Part shown: positions 24,378 to 42,508 of the stretch, in pieces
How the letters are laid out: the number at the start of each line of letters is the position of its first letter
How positions within the stretch are numbered: position 1 is the first letter of the stretch
Assembly (NCBI GenBank): GCA_020465985.1
Contig: JAANYP010001790.1
Span: forward strand, 62,001 to 126,000
Length of the DNA stretch: 64,000 nucleotides
Direction: 5' to 3'
From: Centrapalus pauciflorus
Lineage: Eukaryota > Streptophyta > Magnoliopsida > Asterales > Asteraceae
Translations under genes and position numbers: made by a program
Notes under the pieces: generated by a model
Databases searched by the model: none
Seen by the model: the letters and a program-made list of their open reading frames with translations, nothing else
Told to the model about the DNA's origin: nothing

Positions 24378-26868
24378 AACCACTCATAAGCTCCATTATT
24401 GAGACCTCTGAGTTCCTCCATAGCAACTTGAAAATGTTGAACTATTGTAGTAGTTGCAGCCTTCCACAACATATCTTTAAAAGCCCTACCTTTCCAATGA
24501 CCCTTCATGTTTTCATGTACATGTCGTAGACAGAACCTATGCTCAGCAGAGGGGAACAACTTTGCAAGGGCAGGTATAATTCCCTGTAAATCAATTCTTT
24601 AACATATTAGATACAATTAAAAATCATGTATAAGAATAATTTATAAACAATAAATGAATTACCTTTTGTCTGTCACTAATGAAACTGTAATTAGAGTTCC
24701 TATGTAAGTCTAGATCATCTCCAAGATTTCCCAAGAACCATTCCTAAGAGTCTCTAGTTTCAGCCTCCAAAATAGCATACGCTAAAGGGTAAATACCATT
24801 ATTAGGGTCAATACCAACACCATTTAAGATCTGTCCAGGAAAAGGACCGTTCATGAAACAACCATCCAATCCCAGAATTTCCCTCATACAACATTTGAAT
24901 CCTTCCTTTAAAGCTCCCAAACATATATAAATCCTCTTGAACTTTCTTGTGGGTTCAGCTGCATTTGGTTCACTAAAAACATCTAACTTCACTGAGGATC
25001 ATGGATTTGTTCTTTGAAGCTCACATAGGTAATCCCTCAGCAAAGTATATTGGTGAATATAATCACCTCTAACCTTGTTAATTGCCTTGGCTTTAGCTCT
25101 GAAAACCTTCATAGTAGAAACACCTATTTCATACTTCTTCTGCAATTTTTCTTGCAGTGCCTTGAGTGGAGTCTGTGGATTTGGCAATATTGCCTCTTGA
25201 ACCTCTTTTGAGAGAAAAGTTGTTGTACAAGCTGCCACGTCTCGGGTTTGTAGGCATTTATGTTCATTCTTAAATGTCTTTACCATCCAAGTCTCTTCTG
25301 CTTGTCCTTTGGAAATGTGCAACACCCAAGGGCAGGTAACTTTTTCTACCTCTTTGACCAATTTGCTCTTCCCTTTGTCTGAATTTTCAATGTTACCCTT
25401 GCATGAAGAATCTTGATTTTGGCCCACTACTTCATCATTGAAAACAGGAATACTTCACTTGTAAATCGCCCTCACTCTGAGCTTGTCATTCTTGACCACA
25501 TGAATTTGTCTTCTTGTTTCAATTGCATGTGATGTAATTTGATCCCTTACACTTTCTTTGGTACCAAATACTTGTCCGACATAAAAGTCTGCCTTTATAG
25601 TACTTCCACTACCTGTTGACCTTTCCTTCCTCACTGCCTTTAACTTTTTCTTTCTAATGTGTTCTAAAGAATCATCTGACCCTGTATCAAAGTCTTCAAG
25701 GTCCATATCCTTTATGTCTTCATCCTCACTTTCTTGTAAATCCCCCATCTCAACATCCTCAATATGCACATTGAAGTCCCTCATATCTACATTAACCTCG
25801 TGAAACATGTTGTCCTCATCTACTAAATTGTCATCATCCACATTTTCTTCATGAACATTCAACTGTGCTTCATCCCTAACTTTCATGAGTATTCATCTGT
25901 GATTCATCTCTAACCTCTTCTTGAGTATTCTCCTGTGCTATGGAACTATATGGTTCATCACCAAACAATGGATCAAAATCAAAATCCATAAATCCAAACT
26001 AAGGCACACTACCTTGCACATTATCAAACCCTTCATCGAACCCTACATCATGCATCACACGCACACTACCTTGCCCTTCATCTAACCCTTCATCATGCAT
26101 CACAGGCACACTACCTTGCCCTTCATCCAACCCTTCACTATGTATTTCTGTCCTACTAGCTTGCACGCCCTCATTGCTTTCACCCTGCATTTCTGACCCA
26201 GTACCATGCCCACTAGTATTGGCTTCATTTGTTTCAACCCACTCCAACCTTAGTCTTCTCTTACTAACAGGCTTCTGTTTTCTAGTTGTTGCTACACATG
26301 GTTCCAAAGGTAACTCTTCTATTCTGACCTTACTTGTTTGGGGAGACATGAAATAAGTCTTCAAAGAAGTTGTACCATGTTCAGTGTATAACTCGATTAC
26401 CTTATGCTCACCAACATATCTTCCTAACACCAACACATCCATATCACTAGCCAAGGCATGCAACCCATAGTCTAAGTTAAGCTCTGGTTTTTTGAAGTTG
26501 TAGTAAATTCTATCCATTTTTGAAGTTACTACATAACCTAACTCCTCCATTATGTAAACCAACTCGTGTACAGAAAACAAATCACAATCAATTTTATCTA
26601 TGTAATTCACTTTTCCATTAAGATATCTCCTACCAGGGTATTTCGAAAATACTCCACCATGAAAAATCTTCAACGTAAACATAGTAGGTTCATTCTCTGC
26701 ACATAAAGAAATGAACTTTTACCTCAAACATTGTCATTAACAGAAAATGAAGAAAAATAACCTAGAAATTAAAGCTATTGATGAACAATAAAACAGGGTA
26801 AACATACGATAAGCCACATTCGGATCAAAAGCATCAAATCGACCTCGAATCTTCCATTCAACAGCCAT
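24378..26868 (-). pseudogene. MULE transposase, N-terminal part: PB1-like, MuDR and DDE domains
   Basis: Exon 1 starts at ATG 26868 (MAVEWKIRGRFDAF) and ends near 26810 at a GTATGT donor. Exon 2 begins at 26697 after GTGCAG and carries a PB1-like N-terminal domain, then an acidic linker with three near-repeats of DEGLDEGQGSV. A MuDR DNA-binding region follows at about 25600-25455, and a transposase N-terminal region at about 25340-25000. The DDE core has the first Asp in LDGCFMNGPF (about 24855-24885) and the second in FISDRQKG (about 24670-24690). HRFCLRHVHENMKGHW lies at about 24500-24550. In-frame stops at about 25999, 25870, 25453, 24996 and 24742 make it a pseudogene. The frame is cut at EWLK by the copia insertion and resumes at 15668. 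Confidence 0.88.
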
Positions 26869-27129
26869 TTTTAGAGAGAACAACAATCAAAGTTTGAGAT
26901 TTCAAAAGATACGCTCAGCAGAGAGGAGATGAAGAAACCATTGATACGTGACTGAAAGTGATAAGTGACATTAATTATCACCTCAGTTATCGAACACATA
27001 CAAGGAGGGAAAGGGTAAGATGACCAAAATACCCTCATCCATAAAGCACGTGCTATTATTTAACGAAAGGCTACAAACGGACGTTTGGTGGAGGGTCGAA
27101 ATTGAAATCAAACCTTGCAAATAATGACC

Positions 27130-27207
27130 AAATTTGCAAAAATGAAAGTTCATGGACCAGATCCAAAATTTGGTGCAAACCACAGGGACCATTTATGTAA
27201 TTTACTC
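27130..27207. repeat. Right terminal region of the MULE
   Basis: Read inward on the minus strand it begins GAGTAAATTACATAAATGG and continues with TCCCTGTGGTTTGCACC. Ends of this form are frequent in plant MULEs. The other terminal inverted repeat is missing, so the exact boundary and 9-bp duplication cannot be verified. Confidence 0.55.
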
Positions 27208-27265
27208 TAAATTATAATTACCAGTTAGATCAGAAGCCTGTTAGTAAATACTAAATCTTCTTAAG

Positions 27266-28293
27266 GAAAAATACATTGTGCCCGATGATGCTAAACCTTG
27301 GGTTTTAAAGTCTAGTGGATCTTGTTGGAGCGTATACAAATGTCGAATTAAGAAAAAACACTTCTATGAGCAAAAGGACAACAAAACAAGATGGAAGAAT
27401 CGACCTAAAAGTATTCTAGAAAATGATTTCTCACGATTGTTGAAGTTATGGAATGATAAAGATGTGATGGTAATTTGCTAGGCAATTGGCTTATTATAGA
27501 GTTTGTTTATATTTAGCAGGGTTTTATTAAATGTATTTTATTTTTAAAGTTGTATTTGTTAATGTGTGTGTGCAGAAGCGTTGTTTGCGGGCTAAAGAGC
27601 TACGCATGTCTCAGATAAATAATCACACAGCCGGTCCAAGAAGTTTTGCTAGGATTCGTGAAGAGATTGTAATGCCTTTCTTTCGTTTGTAATTTTTTTT
27701 TTCCTTGTCATTCCATGTGTTGATATTTGTGTTATAAATGTAGAAAAATGATGACCCAAATAAGGAAGCTCCTAGCTTAACCCAAATGTTTGAGTGTACG
27801 CGTAAAAGGACCGAAGGACGTGTATATGTTGATACGTATGATAACACGGCAAATAAAATTGTAAGTTCTTATTTTGAGATCACATATTAGGTGTCTTTAT
27901 AGATATCAGGTAGCCATTTTTTTGACAATATTTTCTCATTGAAGGAACAAATGAAGAACTACAAACCTTTAGAAGATGGAAGTGCTTCGGTAGATCCTTT
28001 TTCGGTTGTGATGAACAAGGAGCATGATGGATATCGTAGACTTTATGGTAGAGGTGTGACCAACAAGTTGATTAAAAGTGTGGATGGTGGTGATGCATCA
28101 CTCAAAGGTGCTAGTCATAAAACTGAAAAAAAATGACTTGCTTGATTTGCGAAGAGAGATAGAAGAGGACCATGAAAGAAAAAAGGCTGAGCTAAAGGAA
28201 GATATTGAGAACCAACGAGATAAATTAGTAGAATATGCGATGAAGAAGCTTATGGAAAAATTGTCTCTTCAAGTTCGTGAGTTTCTAGCATGA
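27266..28293 (+). pseudogene. CACTA (En/Spm, Ptta-type) transposase-like gene fragment
   Basis: Exon-like blocks at about 27266-27468, 27576-27668, 27744-27860 and 27945-28293 are joined by GT-AG introns. They encode VPDDAKPWVLKSSGSCW, then RAKELRMSQINNHTAGPRSF, EAPSLTQMFECTRKRTEGRV and GYRRLYGRGVTNKLIK. This order is characteristic of the plant Ptta/En/Spm (Transposase_24) family, usually found inside or captured by CACTA elements. A one-base change in the A-run at 28124-28133 breaks the frame before a Lys/Glu-rich coiled tail (EEDHERKKAELKEDIENQRD). The N-terminus is missing, possibly because of the adjacent MULE. Confidence 0.8.
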
Positions 28294-28639
28294 TTTATCT
28301 TCTATATTTGGTTCAATGTATGATGTCATTTCAATCATGACAAGTATAATCATTTCATCAATTTGATTATTGTGGTTTGAGTTACTTACTTATTATTGTT
28401 TGTGTGTAATAGACAACTTTGTTTTGGGATATCTATATATATATATATATATCAAGACCGATGTTTTTTGGTGGATTTAGATACCTTTTGTCATTATAAT
28501 TAACAATTATTATTTGGAATATTGTTTTTAGATTATTGTGTAATTGATGAAGGATTTTGATACATTTTCATTATTGTAATCAAATTTTTTGAATTGGTGA
28601 TGCTTATTAATTGTATTCGTGTATTAAAAGGTTGTACTT
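28294..28639. other. AT-rich 3' flank of the CACTA fragment
   Basis: No gene is seen. A short (TA)n patch lies at 28433-28452. Confidence 0.4.
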
Positions 28640-28939
28640 TTTGTAACTAAATTCATAAATGTTGCATTTAAAAATAAAAAAAGTTGCATTTGAATGTAAA
28701 AAAGGTTGTATTTGAGCATAAAGAAGTTGCATTTGAATGTAAAAAAAGGTTGCATTTGATCATAAAAAGTTGCATTTAAGTTTAAAAATAGTTGTATTTA
28801 AATGTGAAAAAGTTGCATTTGAAAATAAATTGCATTTGATGGAAAAAAATTTGCATTTAATAGAAAAAAAGGTTGCTTTTGAGTGTAAAAAAAGGTTGCA
28901 TTTGGTTATAAAAAGGTTGCATTTGAATATAAAAAAGGT
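28640..28939. repeat. Degenerate tandem repeat of GTTGCATTTGAATGTAAAAA-type units
   Basis: About 14 units of 16-24 bp share the core GTTGCATTTGA followed by a short A-run. Unit length varies with the A-run. It lies 350 bp after the CACTA transposase fragment, so it may be the subterminal repeat region that binds CACTA transposase. The copia LTR inserted at its right edge (28940). Confidence 0.8.
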
Positions 28940-29305
28940 TGTTATGCTTGATTCCCAGGTATTATCAGCACTCTATTGTTAATAAACACTCAAACAATCA
29001 CTCACAAACACAAAGCTCAATGATTGTGTAATGATGAAGAGAATAAACAAAGAGAATAATATGGAATGTGATGCGGCGGTTGAGAGAATATGACCGTGTA
29101 ATTCAATTCAACTGTTAACCCACCTTTTACACAAAACCCTAGGCCACTTTATACCTAGGAGAATAAAACCAAGTTTAAGGGAATTACACTTTGGCCCCCT
29201 TAACTTTAATAACAAGAAACTAAACTAGAAATAAGTTACAAGATAAACTAACTAGAAATATTTATTACAAAATAAATCCACAATGTCGAAATTAAATATC
29301 TAACA
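28940..29305 (-). repeat. 3' LTR of a minus-strand SIRE-like element
   Basis: Read on the minus strand it starts TGTTAGATATTTAATTTCG and ends GCATAACA, 366 bp. It is homologous to 13020-13362. The polypurine tract GAAAAGGGGGAGAT sits inward at 29306-29320. It interrupts the tandem repeat at 28640-28939. Confidence 0.85.
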
Positions 29306-29321
29306 ATCTCCCCCTTTTCGA

Positions 29322-31742
29322 TCATTGTGGCGGAACTCTGGCATGATCTATTGTTTTTCGGAGGCCAAGGATGACCTCAAATCGTCTTGTCACTTGCCTG
29401 AGATGTAGCCTTTCGTTCAGATATTCAATGCCGCTGAGGATGTCTTCTATCTCCTTTGGTGAGCGTCTGAGTTCTGGATTTGTCTGAGCATCAAATTCTT
29501 GGATTCTTTTTGTGAGTTCAGCTCTGACTAATCTGATTGTTCCATCGGAGTAACAAGGGAGGTCCTCGAAGCGCATGAATCTTTTCGGTCCTTTTTGGTT
29601 CAAAAATATAACTCGTGGATGGCCTCTTAGCACAACTTTATAAGCCGGGAAGTGGTCTACCATAAATATGTCTTGTTCAGGAGCTTTCAGACCCACTTTA
29701 ACTAATGCACACTCAATTGCCATTACAATTGAGCGGCGATTCATGCTTCTAACTAGGGCAGCGACTGCGGTCATGTGTGTCAGACGTTTCTTGATCTTGT
29801 TTTTCATCTTGTTGTGAATAAACTTGATGTCGTCTATATTTACATAATCAAGATCACTTTCATGCAGTTCTTGAACAGTTCCGTCTTCTCTGAGCACTTC
29901 AAACGCAGGAGTTAATACTCGGGCTCTTTTATACATGTGGATGTTATTGATCTTTACAATCTTCGATTTAGACCAATATTTGCTTTTATCCCTCTTTTCC
30001 CTCAGCATCATCTGATTATATTCTGCTTGTTCTGCTCGAGATGCATCGGTCATGACCATTAGAAGACGTCTGCTGAAAGACCCCGGCCTCTTTCTAAATG
30101 CCATTTTAAATCTTTCTTCTAAGAATGGGTTCTGAAACTGTTCAGCTGGGAACTTTCTCAAGAACTCTTTTAACCCTTGTACCGGAGGCTCTTCTAATTC
30201 AGTGGGAGGAGCTTCAAGTAGTTTCAAAACTCAAGACCTCCGGTCCTGTCTCATTTCTTCTCTGATCTCTACATCCAGAGATTGTACACCACCCTTCGAA
30301 TACCACCGGACCCAATCAACGTCTGTCATATCATACGTTGCGGTGCGTCTCTGGTATTAAAACAATCTACAGTTGTAGGCCCTGATGATTCGGCAATATG
30401 AGCTGGTGCAGTTGATTGAGCTGGAAGGGTTGATTGGACTGTTGGGGTAGGTTGAACTGATGGGGTTTCTTGAACTGAAGGAGTCGTTTGGATTGATGGG
30501 GTTTCTATGGGAGTAGGGGAAGTGGTTGGGATGGCAGAAATAGTTTCTTGAGGCGCTTGGGTTGGGGAATTCAAAAATTCAAACGAGGAAGATGATTTTT
30601 GCGGTGACTCAGGTTCAGGATTTGGAGTGAGTAAAGGATAGTCGTCATCAATATCAGAGTCTGAATCAGACACCAATATGAGTTCGACTTTTTCATATAA
30701 GGGTTCATACTCCATCATCGCTGACATCGGATCCAACGGAGCTAGACCTTCAACCAACGGCTCATCTTCAATCATTTCCTGAGCCTTAGACCTCTGTTCC
30801 CCAGACCCTTGTATATCCGCTCCCTCTGATTCGACTCCCCCTACAACCATGATCAGGTCCTCAGACTGGATTTTTTGGCGTTTCTCCCCCTCATGACGAT
30901 CAGGGTCGTCCTGATCGTCATGCTTCCTTTTCTGGGATTCAGCCTGAGGACGACATTGTAGCTCTATTACAGCAGACTCAAGACGGACCATTCTGGAGTT
31001 AAGCTGCTCCTGGACTTGATGAATTAGACGTGTCAGCGCATCTATCTTGTCTGAAAGGTCCGAAAGCTGTGATTGGACTGAACGGGTTCCTGGTGGAGGC
31101 AGATCCTCAAAAGCGACACCTTTACCCTTAATAAATGAGAGAATGGCGGTATGTCGTTCTTCAGTAGCCTCCTTCTGGGCAGTCAAATCCATTTTTGGAT
31201 CACTTTTTTCGGGGTTTATCCGACCTTCTTTCCCATGCATTTCTTAGGGCTTTGGGGTCCAGGTCAGCCCGGGTGACAACTCCGGCAGCACGTAAAGCTG
31301 CTGTTAGCATCTCGAGATTAATCTCGGGATGGCTTGAAGTTGACGGCATCGATGATGCAACTTCAGGTCTTCCTTCCATCACTTCTGGCACCACAGCGGG
31401 ACACGCAGATCCGGAAGTTTGTGGAGCTGCCACGAAGGCAGCTCGTTCATCGGGGGACACCACGAAGGCGTCGTGCATTGTGTGTGGGGGTGGGGAGTGA
31501 GCTGTGGGCGAAGGAAGTTTGGTCACTGGGGGCGACACGTGACCTATTTCAAGATCACGACTCCCCGGGTGAGAGGGTGATGTAGTATGTGGTAAATCCC
31601 CGTGGAATGAAGTAATGTCCTTTTGAGAGGACATTAAGTGGGTGGTTGGGGTAGTTTCGACCATTGGACTGATGGTCTTTTGAGGGGTTGTCCGGCTGAT
31701 TGGGCTTACATCTCCCTCAAATGTTACCTCAAGCCCTCGTAA
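29322..31742 (-). pseudogene. Env-like ORF fragment, second copy
   Basis: The minus-strand reading covers the middle and C-terminal parts of the env-like protein seen at 10690-13003. Blocks are 31748-31200 (Ser/Pro-rich), 31240-30326 and 30227-29322. Shifts at about 31225 and 30235-30330 break it. The C-terminal 300 codons are uninterrupted and align over their whole length with 12064-13000, which shows the TGA at 12548 in the first copy is a simple nonsense change. The 5' part, pol and gag of this copy are missing: at 31743 the sequence switches to a MITE fragment. Confidence 0.85.
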
Positions 31743-33131
<1,389 letters not shown>

Positions 33132-33177
33132 GACACGTGTCTATCTCTTTCATGACAAAAAACTTCTATATATACAC
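33132..33177 (+). promoter_or_regulatory. MIPS core promoter: palindromic G-box and TATA box
   Basis: A perfect palindrome GACACGTGTC (33132-33141) contains a CACGTG G-box of the type bound by bZIP/ABF and bHLH factors. A TATA box (CTATATATAC) lies about 25 bases further on, at 33166-33175. The start site should be near 33200, followed by a CT-rich 5' UTR (33211-33243). An ABRE-like G-box would fit the ABA and stress induction known for plant MIPS genes, but control here is inferred. Confidence 0.65.
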
Positions 33178-33321
33178 CCATTACTCCCCGATTGCAGAAA
33201 TCACTCCTCACAAACTCTCTCTCTCTCTCTCAGACATTCTCTCACACACACAAACCAGTCTCATTATTGTATTCAAATACCTTTCAGATTTGTAGTTTGA
33301 TCAAGAAATCAATACAAAAGT

Positions 33322-38299
<4,978 letters not shown>

Positions 38300-38631
38300 A
38301 GTGAGCATGCCATGCCATGCCATATGAATATGATTTGTATTTTCAGGATTTGGTGGTTTTGTGTTGTTTGGAGCTTCCATCGTTGTAAACCACAAGTTTA
38401 ATGTGTGTGCTTCGCTTTGCTTTTCGCTTAGCTTAGCTTAGCTTTAAGAAGTAACTACCTTTTTATTTTGGAATTGAATGAATGAATATATCCTCATAAT
38501 AATCCCAAATTTTATGGATGCATGATTTGCAATCTTTAATAGTTGTGTTACCTAAATCACTACATAAATCTCCACCTCGAGAAAACTCTAAATTTTATTT
38601 TAGAGAAATATCAAGATTAATGTTAAATTTA
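38300..38631. other. MIPS 3' UTR and flank
   Basis: The stop is followed by a short ATGCC repeat (38307-38322) and a CTTAG repeat (38425-38442). AATGAATGAATAT at 38477-38489 may serve as polyadenylation signal. No other gene is seen. Confidence 0.5.

Positions 38632-39391
<760 letters not shown>

Positions 39392-39463
<72 letters not shown>
39392..39463. repeat. (TA)n microsatellite
   Basis: About 72 bp of TA between MITE A and MITE B. Confidence 0.95.
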
Positions 39464-39469
<6 letters not shown>

Positions 39470-39903
39470 ATGGTTCGTGTGAGTACCTAAAAAATGCAGA
39501 GTACCGTGAGTACCTGTGAACACACGGGTTTAAGATGTGAACATGCTCCGAAAAAAAGTTTTTTTTTTTAAAATTTTTTTTTCATATTCATTTAGATACA
39601 AATAATATAAGCATATTTGTAAAAGAATTACACGCATTCACACTTCGTAGCCTCTTAAAAGTCATGTGAACGTGGAAAAATTCATGTGAACATGCTTAGC
39701 TGTGAACATACGTTCACAACAGTGCAGTTCATGTGAACTTGCACGTTTCACATAGTTATAGTGTGTGTTTATGTGTGATTTTTTGCAAGTAGTCTTATAT
39801 TATTAATTTAAACATGATTATGAAAAAAATTTTCAAAAAAAATAATTTTAAGCGAGGTACCTCCGGTACTCCGCAAAACTAGTGGTACTCATTTGAACCC
39901 AAA

Positions 39904-39907
<4 letters not shown>
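39464..39907 (+). mobile_element. (TA)n-associated MITE, family B
   Basis: A 444-bp non-coding element. The left end TAGAATATGGTTCGTGTGAG and the right end, reverse-complemented as TAGATTTGGGTTCAAATGAG, form imperfect inverted repeats, and both are followed by TACC. The terminal pattern matches family A (TAGA-T--GGTTC----GTACC), but the interior is different, with GTGAAC words. Confidence 0.75.

Positions 39908-39963
<56 letters not shown>
39908..39963. repeat. (TA)n microsatellite
   Basis: About 56 bp of TA between MITE B and MITE C. Confidence 0.95.
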
Positions 39964-39967
<4 letters not shown>

Positions 39968-40098
39968 AAAATTAAAGTACATGTATCATATCTATAAATA
40001 CTAATAAAAGTGTTATATTCGTTTCATGTGAAGCCACGTGTCATCATCATGAATCGAAGTATTTATAGATATGATACATGTACATTAATTTTCTTTTA
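39964..40098. mobile_element. Small MITE C, complete
   Basis: A 135-bp element with terminal inverted repeats of about 37 bp (left AAGAAAATTAAAGTACATG, right its complement with one or two changes), again flanked by TA. The centre contains GCCACGTGTCATCA, a G-box-like site. Confidence 0.8.
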
Positions 40099-40110
40099 TA
40101 TATATATATA

Positions 40111-40315
40111 TTACATGCATTTTAGTTTATAGTTTCAGTATAATACATTTCTATGTAAAGTCATATGAAAAACCGTTTATTTATAGAAATGTATCATATT
40201 AAAATAAAAACTAAAATACATGTAACATACATATGTAAAAAAAATTCATGTATCATATCGATACACTAAATACGTTCTTATTGTATGGTGTTAACCCTTC
40301 TAATTATTTTTAAAA

Positions 40316-40319
<4 letters not shown>
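40111..40319. repeat. Right arm of the inverted duplication containing MITE D
   Basis: Reverse complement of 38632-38839 over its full length with scattered differences. It includes the second copy of MITE D (about 40111-40222). Confidence 0.8.

Positions 40320-40362
<43 letters not shown>
40320..40362. repeat. (TA)n microsatellite
   Basis: About 43 bp of TA. Confidence 0.9.
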
Positions 40363-40368
<6 letters not shown>

Positions 40369-40457
40369 AAATTAAAGTACATGTATCATATCTATAAATA
40401 CTAATAAAAGTGTTATATTCGTTTCATGTGAAGCCACGTGTCATCACCATGAATCGA
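40363..40457. mobile_element. Truncated copy of MITE C
   Basis: It repeats 39964-40053 almost exactly (start AAAGAAAATTAAAGTACATG, and the CCACGTGTCATCA centre). It then departs after CATGAATCGA, without the right inverted repeat. Confidence 0.8.
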
Positions 40458-40532
40458 CACTTGACATTTATAGGTTTTAAAAATAATAAAGAAATTAAAA
40501 TTAATCTATCCAAATCTAATATAATTAATATA

Positions 40533-42134
40533 TGTAAACCCTCTCTTACGCACAAAAGTCAAGCCATAATATCATAAGTGACAATATCGCATATAATCTA
40601 TATTACGCATGTGTGAGGATATTACAAATCTCAAATAATTAAAAACATTCATACAAACATGTTTATGACAAGGTCATCAGTTTGGTACAGATAATCAGAT
40701 AATTGAGCTGGCATACAACAACTCACTACGGATACACATATAAAATAAATACATGAGTTGCAGAATCACAGTTTCCCAAAAAATGCTATAATCATACCTT
40801 AGCTAGTACAAAATCCCCCAAGTAGCTCCAACTCGTACTTCGGCGGCTGCGGCTGCTGTACCTCTTTCTGACTGCCTGAACATGTTAGACTCGAAAATAT
40901 AATATGGAAAGCTCATGAGTACGCGAGGGCTACACTCTGCAGAATAAACACATAATACAAAAACATAGCACGTAACACATAGAGCACATCTCTATCGCAA
41001 TCCATGGCAATCATCCACACATATCAGATATGATTATGAAGGAGCATGAGATCCAGAACCCTGTATAACAAAATCATTGTGGGGACACTTCCTCGGCTAA
41101 CAGACTGCACACATCAGTAGTTAGCGAATCACTGAAGCACAGGATCGACCTGGCTAATAAACCCTGTCGTATATATACACTCGAATGACTGGTTAGGGAC
41201 AATCAGTCCGCGCGATCACCCATCGCAAGTAACAATCCGTATGGAACTCATCACAGACACCATGAAATGGATTTCATCTCATGCACATGATACACATATA
41301 ACAAGAATAGAATCATACATGAGGTTCACGTCCCTGTCTCGTACACAACACATATAATAGCAAAAGCCACACAAGTAAGACTCGTAAAAGAATCGTGCGG
41401 TTAGAAAAGAACTCGAGCACTCACCTGCCTATCTGATCACCTACTGACCCTTCTGATCACAATTCTCGGATAGACTCGATGTTTTCCCGTCCCTGTATAC
41501 AAAACGGATCTTAGACTGTTAATTCAAACCCAACAGATACGCATAACAGACTCATACACTAATCAAATAATTGAATCGGATCCCAAAAGTAACCCCAAAG
41601 CCCAAAACCCAATTTTGGCCCAAAATAGCTTATTGCGGCCTGCACTCGACCCATCGTGGCCGCCCTCGGGTTCGCAGTCGCGCTCAGGTAATCGCGGCCG
41701 CGCTGACCATCATGGTCACACCCAATGATCTCGATCGTGCTTAACCATGCACCGCCACTAAACAGATCGCGGCCACGCTCTGGGGATCCTGACCGCGCTC
41801 CTGGTCGAGCAGGTCTTCCCTGTCCGACGTTCATGGCTCTCCCGGGGTAAACCAACCCCAAAAGCTCGATTTCCACAATGAAACAACCCACAAAATAAGC
41901 ATGTAACTCTATTTTACAGGCTCAGTAGCTAATTCCCAGAGTATAGCAACATGTAACACGAACTAAGCTATAAAAATGGATGTTTTCTTACCTTTACAAC
42001 TCAAGAACATGAAAAATGTTGATGATGATCGATTCCAGCAACCTAATCAGCTTCTAGGCTTCTGATTTCAGTCAATCCACACCCACAACATATACACACT
42101 TTCTTTCTAAGTGAGGAAAGGAATCAAAGAGTTT

Positions 42135-42213
<79 letters not shown>

Positions 42214-42473
42214 CCTTTCTATTTTTAGTAAGTACAATACGCAATTATTCGAACCCGATATCAAAATACCAATATTAATATCAATTAAATCCATTAAAAT
42301 CAGTGATTCATAAATATAATTAATCCGCTAAAATGATAACCCGGAGCCACGTATACTCAATCCCGACACGTATAAATCCACTAATCGGGATATTACTCGA
42401 CCAACGCAACATTAATAAATTAAATATCCAATAAAATAATTCCACGTACCAAGTCAAATTTCGAGATGTTACA
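40533..42473 (-). repeat. 3' LTR of the minus-strand gypsy element
   Basis: Read on the minus strand it starts TGTAACATCTCGAAATTTG and ends near GGGTTTACA, about 1.94 kb. It shares start motifs (GTACGTGGAATTATTTTATTGG) and a GC-rich block (41640-41850, with GCGGCCGCG) with the solo LTR at 16378-17937. A (CA)n(TA)n microsatellite lies at 42140-42207. Confidence 0.75.
42140..42207. repeat. (CA)n(TA)n compound microsatellite
   Basis: About 39 bp of CA followed by about 28 bp of TA inside the LTR. Confidence 0.9.
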
Positions 42474-42490
42474 AATCCTCTCCTTTTAAA
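42474..42490 (-). other. Polypurine tract of the minus-strand gypsy element
   Basis: The minus strand reads TTTAAAAGGAGAGGATT directly before the LTR start TGTAACA. Confidence 0.7.
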
Positions 42491-42508
42491 GAGATTTCGT
42501 CTCGAAAT

